This document shows, in pieces, positions 58,365 through 64,000 of a DNA stretch of 64,000 nt (its first letter is position 1; each line of letters begins with the position of its first letter). The notes beneath the pieces are model-generated. The model was given only the letters and a program-made list of their open reading frames with translations, did no database searches and was not told the DNA's origin. Location of the stretch: assembly GCA_020064725.1 (NCBI GenBank), contig JAGTWJ010000002.1, forward strand, positions 4,712,001 through 4,776,000, in the 5' to 3' direction. A program made the position numbers and the translations under genes. The stretch comes from Drechslerella dactyloides (Eukaryota; Ascomycota; Orbiliomycetes; Orbiliales; Orbiliaceae).

Positions 58365-58955
58365 CTACTTCGATCCGCACTTGCAGTCACCACCGCACTT
58401 GCACTCCGCGCCATCCTTGCAGCCACAGGTTGCGGCAGGTTGTTCGACGGCTGGAGCGGTAGGCTCAGCGATACCAGCGACGTCAGTGACACCACCGACA
58501 GTGGTGGGAACGACAGGAGTGGGAATGACAGGAGCGGCAGGAGCCTGACTCTCAGTCTTGCAGTTGCAGCTCGAACCGCAAGAGCATCCGTTCTCGCTCA
58601 AACAACCACAGTTGGACTTGGTTCCGCAAGAGCAGTTATCACCACACTTGCAGACCGCACCGCTCTTGCAGCCGCAATCCTGGACCTGGCCGCAGTCGCA
58701 GTCGGTGCACTTGCAGACTTTCTTATCCTTGCATCCGCAGTTCTTTCCGGTGGTCTTTTTGCCCTTGGTGGCCTTTTCACAGGTGCAGACGACGCCGCAG
58801 GTGCAGCGACCGCCGGACTGGCAGGGGCATTTGCCGGAGGCGGAAACGGCCGCGGCGGAGGACTTATCGTCCTTGTGGGACTTGTCGTCCTTGTTCTTGC
58901 CCTTGTCTTTACCCCTGCCGAAGAGGGAGCCGAGGAAGTTCTGGATACCGGACAT
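58365..58955 (-). CDS. Multi-module metallothionein-like CxC protein
   Basis: 196 aa from the ATG at 58955; the frame opens further upstream but without an ATG. The N-terminal 40 residues are Lys/Asp/Ser-rich (MSGIQNFLGSLFGRGKDKGK). Residues 43-132 hold 12 CxC motifs and residues 177-193 hold three more, separated by a Pro/Val/Thr-rich linker (133-176). All 30 cysteines are in CxC pairs. The two parts share the spacing CGCK-x(4/5)-CKC-x(2-4)-CxC. There are no aromatics after residue 12 and one His. This is the signature of a metal-thiolate protein. Classical fungal metallothioneins are about 25-60 aa; long multi-module ones are known in Cryptococcus (Cmt1/2). Cu or Zn binding is inferred. No signal peptide is seen, so it is probably cytosolic. 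Confidence 0.85.
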   Translation of the reverse strand: MSGIQNFLGSLFGRGKDKGKNKDDKSHKDDKSSAAAVSASGKCPCQSGGRCTCGVVCTCEKATKGKKTTGKNCGCKDKKVCKCTDCDCGQVQDCGCKSGAVCKCGDNCSCGTKSNCGCLSENGCSCGSSCNCKTESQAPAAPVIPTPVVPTTVGGVTDVAGIAEPTAPAVEQPAATCGCKDGAECKCGGDCKCGSK

Positions 58956-60562
58956 CTTGTTCTGTTCTGTTCGGTTTGGTTTGACTAGAGGGTTTTGTTC
59001 GTTCAAAGTGGGTAGTATGCTTGAGGTCTGGATTGTTTCGGGACGCAGGTTAGAGCAGCTGGCCGGGTCGCGAGGGGGAAGCTTAAGAGGCACGCGCGAG
59101 GACGACGTGTTCACTGACCTGTTCCGTGCGCTGACCGAGGTGGATTGAGCGGGATACGTACGTACGTTCTTTCCGTGTGTCCTTTCGCGAGGGTGTGATG
59201 GATGAGGTAGTTTGAGAGGAGGGGATTCGAAGGGACAGGGTGTGATGGAGAGATAGGTATCCTATGGAGCGTTGCCACCGTATACGCTCCGTTATTCCGT
59301 TGGGGATCCGGGAGAAGGATTTTCCCGCTGGGCAGACACCTATGGTTCAGAGCTTTGGGCAGCAGCGTGGAGAGCGGATCAGCTGAGCGGTGGGCAGTTT
59401 TGGGTGATCACTAGAGTTTTGCTTGACGTTTAAGCTTTTTGGTGCTCGTGGAAGTCAGACGTATCTAGATGCTTCAATAGGAATTATCATAGAGCAATTA
59501 TTATTATCGACTATCAGCTGTGGTACAATGGATCATTCAGGCAATATCGACTTGCTATAGACCCAAGGAGTAAGATGACAGACGGCTAGATCTAGGTCTC
59601 GTTATCCGATACTATAGTTGGATATGCTATCATGGATCACGATCGATCGGTTGTGACGCGTGGAATACAGCTCAGCTCGATCCACGCACAGACCAGATGC
59701 TCCTTTCCACAATTCTGGCGTGAGATCCACATTCACTGCATGTAAGAAGACACTTAGAGTATCCGGGAAAACTTTACGGGACAATATTGTGACACGTTGA
59801 ATTTGAATGGCCTCTTTCTATGTCTAAAAACCTCTGGTCTCTGGACAGATTCGGTGCTGTTCTACAATACCACAAAATACGTGTTGTCTCCGAGTTGGTC
59901 GACATGCATGGTCAGGGATTGATGTTAACGTTAATCTCTCACAAATTAGCACAAACTGCCTCGTGGGAATATAATTATAATCGCGTGGCTCAAGCCCTCA
60001 AGACCTCATGCATAACTTGTACGATTTGCTTGCGGATCGATGCCGTGGCACCTGTTATTGAGTTGGATAGTATGTTAATCGAGATCTAATCTTGGGCCGG
60101 CTAGGGTCTCGGTTGCAAATGTCGAGTCACAATGCAATGAGGTTGGTTTACGTTTCAAGCGCTGAGCACCTTTGCTTTTCGCGTCTTCAATGAATGCACT
60201 AGTGCGCCTAGGCGCGGCTTCGAACTCGGATCCGTATCTAATGCTCGGAGCTAGCTGCGCGCGTAGAGAAAGTACCCACAGTTCGTTGGACGCGGTCTAG
60301 TTCCGGAGAGGACGATTCTAAAGGGTGAAACTTAGTTTACGAGGGACCCACAGATGCTGGGTCTATATATCTAGAAATATCTGTGGGTCATACATCATAT
60401 TGAACAATCGAGACTCTATGGGTAGTCGAGAACAAAATCTCTCAAAGAAGCTACCCGGTCTAAAACCTGCGCAATCAAGTGCAACTTCACGTGCTACACC
60501 ATGATCCTCGCTCTAGCTCGAGATTTTTCGTTCTAGAGCAATGCAAGGATATGTAATCGAGG
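58956..60562. other. Divergent upstream region
   Basis: Shared upstream DNA of the metallothionein-like gene (minus) and the secreted protein gene (plus). I did not find a convincing metal-response element by eye. A strong inverted repeat lies at 60345-60389. No gene is seen. Confidence 0.55.
60345..60389. repeat. Perfect 11-bp inverted repeat, 23-nt loop
   Basis: Arms gacccacagat (60345-60355) and atctgtgggtc (60379-60389) are exact reverse complements. The loop is A/T-rich (ctatatatctagaa). It lies about 170 bp upstream of the ATG at 60563, so it could be a hairpin in the leader or a paired protein-binding site. Confidence 0.85.
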
Positions 60563-61561
60563 ATGAGGATATTCGGTGTCTCGATCGACTGCCTCGGCCT
60601 TGTTGCCCTGATCGCTTTCCTAACCTGCATCGACGGCGTCCATGGCCTGCGAGTCGCGATTGCCTGGTCGCCGTACTGGAGACGCTATGTGAACGAACAA
60701 TACTACACACTTCGCCGCACCGCACAATGGATCGACCGATTCAAGGAGACAGTTTTTGAGGATTTGCCACTCGGCCTGCGTGGAGAGCCGCTCCTGACAC
60801 GCAGGCACAGCCAGTACTCCCTAACCTACCTCATCGATACCATGCATGTTGCCCTCGATCAATTCGACAACATCCTCGTCGAGCTCCGTGAGCGAGCGAT
60901 GCCACCATGCCCCATGGACGACCAGATCTTTGTCGAAGAGACTCTCGACAGGTGGGAATGCAGCACCTTGGACGACATGGAAAATATATCCAGTTACCTC
61001 GCGCTGGTCGTCTCAACCATGACACAGGCTCGAGACTACCTTATTGGCGTCCGGCGATCGAGTATCCAGCTCATCGGCCTGCAGTCCCCGGATATCATCG
61101 GCGGCCCAGCGATACAGAACAGCGACGACAGACATATCGTCGCACTATCGGTAACGCTTGCGAATGGGCGGCTGAGTATGCGCACGCGCCGGATCTCGTT
61201 CGATACCGATGGCGTGGACAAATTTTTCCAGCGGTGGAGCGAGGTCTACCAGCGCTTGGAGACCGAGCTGGAATTTATCGAGGTAGCGTATATGGATGCG
61301 GTTAACTTTTTGCAGTCGCCGGAGTGGGCGCAGCTTATCAGAGAGTGGAATCCGGACCCTGAAGGTCGCATGGCGTGGGAGATCCCGAATGTTCTCGGCC
61401 AGATGATCTATTGGTTTGAGGGGTGGATGCGCCCACTCGAAGGTATACTGAGGAACGTTGCCCGCTTGGGCCCGTTGCCAAGTGGGCCGCCGCACTGGCA
61501 GCTGAGGAATACGGATGAAGTCTATGGACTTTATCCCCCGGCTGATAGTCAAGGCCAATAG
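60563..61561 (+). CDS. Secreted protein of unknown function
   Basis: 332 aa from the ATG at 60563. The N terminus MRIFGVSIDCLGLVALIAFL followed by TCIDGVHG is a good signal peptide, with likely cleavage after residue 28. The mature part is helical-looking and rich in Trp, Tyr, Arg and Glu. It has two cysteines (C116, C133) that could form one disulfide and one N-glycosylation site (N141-I-S). No enzyme motif or known domain is recognised. Single exon. An N-terminal membrane anchor is the alternative reading of the hydrophobic segment. Its neighbours (a metallothionein-like gene and an HNH-like gene) give no functional hint. It may be a lineage-specific secreted protein. Confidence 0.8.
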   Translation: MRIFGVSIDCLGLVALIAFLTCIDGVHGLRVAIAWSPYWRRYVNEQYYTLRRTAQWIDRFKETVFEDLPLGLRGEPLLTRRHSQYSLTYLIDTMHVALDQFDNILVELRERAMPPCPMDDQIFVEETLDRWECSTLDDMENISSYLALVVSTMTQARDYLIGVRRSSIQLIGLQSPDIIGGPAIQNSDDRHIVALSVTLANGRLSMRTRRISFDTDGVDKFFQRWSEVYQRLETELEFIEVAYMDAVNFLQSPEWAQLIREWNPDPEGRMAWEIPNVLGQMIYWFEGWMRPLEGILRNVARLGPLPSGPPHWQLRNTDEVYGLYPPADSQGQ

Positions 61562-62462
61562 GGGTCGGTAATACATAAAGTGATCTCGATCTATCTGAAT
61601 GTCGCGAGGCGCGATTGTTGCATTTTGTGCGTTGTCTTCGCGAATTCGTCCCGAAGTCTAGTCGTTTCGAAATTTCGAGGCCAGACGTGCCTAGGCGCCT
61701 GTTCGCCATGGTCTCGACGATGCCAAACACCAGTAATGCAGAATACATTATCGCATAGCTTCCTCCTGCGGCATGCATGACTGTATATATCAGAGCAACC
61801 ACGGCGGGCGGAACATTGGAATTATAACACATTGTTAAATTCACCCCCAAACTGATACCATGGTAGTGACGTCTAGCTTACTAGTATAGCTATAGTGCTC
61901 GCCAGCTGGATCTACCCCAAATTCTAGCGCTATAGCGCAGCTAACTTGCGCCTCTACCTAATTATATAACCACATACCAGAGAACGTCCTCTCTTCTTTC
62001 GGTCTTCTTCAACTTTATTTATGCTGCAGTGGTCTCGCGGGCCAGACACGCACGAAGGTATCTACTGCTTAATTAACCCTTCACATATCTTATATAACTC
62101 AATTTTGATGATCACCCACTTTTACATCTAGGTGTCTATAGGGATTATCAGCCACCATTAATACAGGAAAAACATCAACAAAGAAAATTAATTCAAAAAC
62201 ATGAAGACGACAGATAAAGCTGGAACGGCCTTATATATAACTCAGGGCCCACTCACATCGGACTAGAGACTTCATCTTATCGCATCCTTTGTACCATTAC
62301 CTTATAGTACCACGGCCACCTTGCAAGCTTGCAAGCTTGATAGCTCAAACTACAACGCAGTGAAAACAGAGATACCTCCATGGATCCACCGAAGCTTCAG
62401 AGGTCATATTCAGAATTGCTTCACCTCTTACGCCGGGTCAACAGGCCTAGGGTCCGCTCAAG
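61562..62462. other. Intergenic with one copy of a 30-bp repeat
   Basis: Holds the 3' flank of the secreted protein gene and the promoter of the HNH-like gene. One copy of a 30-bp near-direct repeat sits at 61611-61640 (partner at 63722-63751). An upstream ATG at 62380 opens a 50-codon frame that overlaps the HNH start. No other gene is seen. Confidence 0.55.
61611..61640 (+). repeat. Near-direct repeat, copy 1
   Basis: 27 of 30 bases match 63722-63751 in the same orientation. The two copies bracket the HNH-like gene, 2.1 kb apart. Flanking bases outside the 30 bp do not match. Confidence 0.75.
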
Positions 62463-63372
62463 ATGCCTTCTGATCCCTCACCAGCACAAAATTCGTTCGG
62501 TGAGCCACCGCGGGATACTCAGAGCTTTCTGATCATCAGAGACAATCTTGTATGGCTGTTTGGACACTGCCTGATATGCAAGCAAGACCACGGAACTTAT
62601 GACATTGCGCACATCTTACCTAGACATGACGCCGAGAGAGTAAGTACGAGCTGCGAATATCTTATATATAACGTTATCTCTCGCTCTTTAAATGGAATAG
62701 GACGAAGCTAACTAGAGTTGATAGTACCTGTCGTACCACAAGGCAGGGCTTCTCCCAGGCAGCTTAAATAAGCTAGGACACACGATCAATCTCTTGCCCC
62801 TCTGCCGAACTTTTCACGGGTTGCTCGGTAGGGCGTCACCACGCCTGATAGTTGTACCGAAAGATGTACAATTTTTTATCAACGGGGAGACTGCTGATTA
62901 CCACAAGCGGCAGCAGGCTATTGATAACGGCCTGGACTGTCCTAAGCGGACTATACCTGATGCTAGTGAATATAATGGGGGGTTCCGCTTTTACTACTTT
63001 GCGGACAAGCCACCCTACGAGCCGTTGAGATCACACCTGATTGATCACAGCGGGGAGGTTAGGACCGGCGCTTGCCCTACAGCCCTAATAATTAATGCTG
63101 GTAGAGGTGTACGTTTTTCCGTGGCATGTCCAAAGCCAAGTAGCCTCGCAGCGGGCGTCCACTCACAGCTGACGGATTTATATAATCTCTGACAGCGGCC
63201 GGACCCAAGCGCAGGGGATGTGACCGCCGTTGATAAAGAGGTAGAACGAGAAGGGACACCGTCAGAGGCAGGTGGCAGCGGTGACTTCCAGGAGGGCGCG
63301 GGCAGCGAAGGTGCCGCGCCTCCTCGAAAGCGGCTAAAGCGCTCCGGGAGGATGACATGTGATGCAGGGTGA
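62463..63372 (+). CDS. HNH-nuclease-like protein
   Basis: Model of three exons, 62463-62639, 62725-63108 and 63196-63372, giving 245 aa. The introns (85 and 87 bp) have GTAAGT/TAG and GTACGT/CAG ends and CTAAC/CTGAC branch sites, both phase 0. The domain begins with C36-x2-C39 in GHCLICK and AHILPR with H50. After the first junction it continues INLLPLCRTFHGLL, with N81, C86 and H90, giving the H...N...H order of fungal HNH_2-type domains. The C terminus is acidic and Gly/Glu-rich, then PPRKRLKR, a likely nuclear signal. Without the second intron the frame stops at TGA 63190-63192. Nuclease activity is not established. Many such fungal genes are uncharacterised and multi-copy. Confidence 0.7.
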
Positions 63373-64000
63373 ACGCAGCCGAGCCAACCGCTGGAAAGAA
63401 GAGAATATCGATGAACAGGATTGGAGCTTTGGCCCAGAGATGACGGCGGCCGGCGTATACTAATGGCGCTGCTGAGATATCGCCAGGAGATGTGATATTC
63501 GAAGGTGGGGTTTATCGGATCTAATATAGCTCTCGAGGCCACCTTAGCATAGCACTTATCTGTTAAATATAAACTAGGCTCGATACAAGCCCAATAATAA
63601 TCCCTGTCATAGCGACGTCTTGCTCTCTGTGGCTCTATCATTGGCCCGTAGCGTATAGAGTGACCATGATCTCGATCTAGATACCGATATACTATGGCGA
63701 TATCGTGAGGCAGCATGGAAGGCGACTGTTGCAGTTTGTGCGTTGTCTTGGCTCCTCGACGGCGTCACACCTGCTGTGAACACGCCGCCAAACCATTCGA
63801 TCTCGACCTTAGCTCTGGCGATGACCGCTCCTCATGACGCCAATATCGTTTGCCAGCCGACAATGGCTGCCGTATACGTCCTCTCCGCTCCTCCTGCTTC
63901 TCTCGCGTCTGCTGCCAGCCTTCCTCCTGTTCTCCCTTGCCGGTAGAACAGTAGCCGACACGTACGACGAGACTCTCCGGCTACAACCCTTGTCCGGGCA
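63373..64000. other. Right edge, no gene seen
   Basis: The 3' flank of the HNH-like gene. The minus-strand frame 63045-63716 is a shadow overlapping that gene. A plus-strand frame from 63743 lacks an ATG. The second 30-bp repeat copy is here. Confidence 0.55.
63722..63751 (+). repeat. Near-direct repeat, copy 2
   Basis: Partner of 61611-61640 with three mismatches, at positions 5, 13 and 29 of the unit. Confidence 0.75.

Noticed and set aside
62725..63192. HNH gene read as a pseudogene because of the TGA at 63190
   Set aside because: A phase-0 GT-AG intron with a branch site removes the TGA and restores a C terminus with a nuclear signal, so an intact gene is the simpler reading.
63045..63716. 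223-codon minus-strand ATG frame
   Set aside because: Lies antisense to the HNH-like gene, whose domain and splice signals are better supported.

Overview
The window looks like nuclear DNA of a filamentous ascomycete (Pezizomycotina). The evidence is short 59-150 bp GT-AG introns with CTAAC- or CTGAC-type branch sites, genes on both strands with no operons, G/C-rich third codon positions, and recognisable fungal orthologues: a Ubp12-type deubiquitinase, sorting nexin Snx41, mitochondrial ribosomal protein mL60/MRPL31 and ketopantoate hydroxymethyltransferase. The class cannot be fixed from the sequence alone. I support 15 protein genes covering roughly 25 kb. The rest is long gene-poor DNA with short tetra- and pentanucleotide arrays. 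I recognised no tRNA, rRNA, CRISPR array or intact transposon.

Layout. 1-13 kb holds a disordered Lys/Glu-rich protein with a tandem CDK-site array (minus), a 5.7 kb gene-less stretch, then two convergent single-pass membrane proteins with disordered tails (8860-10395 plus, 11398-13248 minus). 13.8-19.4 kb is a three-exon UBP12 gene with an unusual C-terminal domain that resembles a dead chymotrypsin-fold protease, and an open but ATG-less reading frame in front of its start. 22.0-24.2 kb is SNX41 in four exons. 24.9-27.3 kb is a third single-pass membrane protein with a coiled coil and poly-proline. 27.3-37.3 kb is sparse, with two small or medium disordered proteins. 37.3-40.9 kb holds two divergent mitochondrial gene-expression genes, a PPR-like protein and mL60, sharing a 294 bp promoter with a CCAAT box. 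43.6-45.6 kb is another disordered protein with a homopurine upstream tract. 46-56 kb has no gene I can support. 56.1-63.4 kb holds PanB with a 24-nt micro-exon, a metallothionein-like protein with 15 CxC motifs, a secreted protein of unknown function and an HNH-nuclease-like gene.

How the genes relate. Only the PPR/mL60 pair shows a clear functional and positional link (mitochondrial translation). Most other genes are independent housekeeping or lineage-restricted genes. No secondary-metabolite cluster or mobile unit is evident. The most unusual items are the UBP12 C-terminal domain, the all-CxC metallothionein, the tandem CDK-site array and the HNH gene, whose in-frame stop is best explained by a second intron. 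All exon boundaries were derived by hand from splice signals and frame continuity and have not been tested against RNA.
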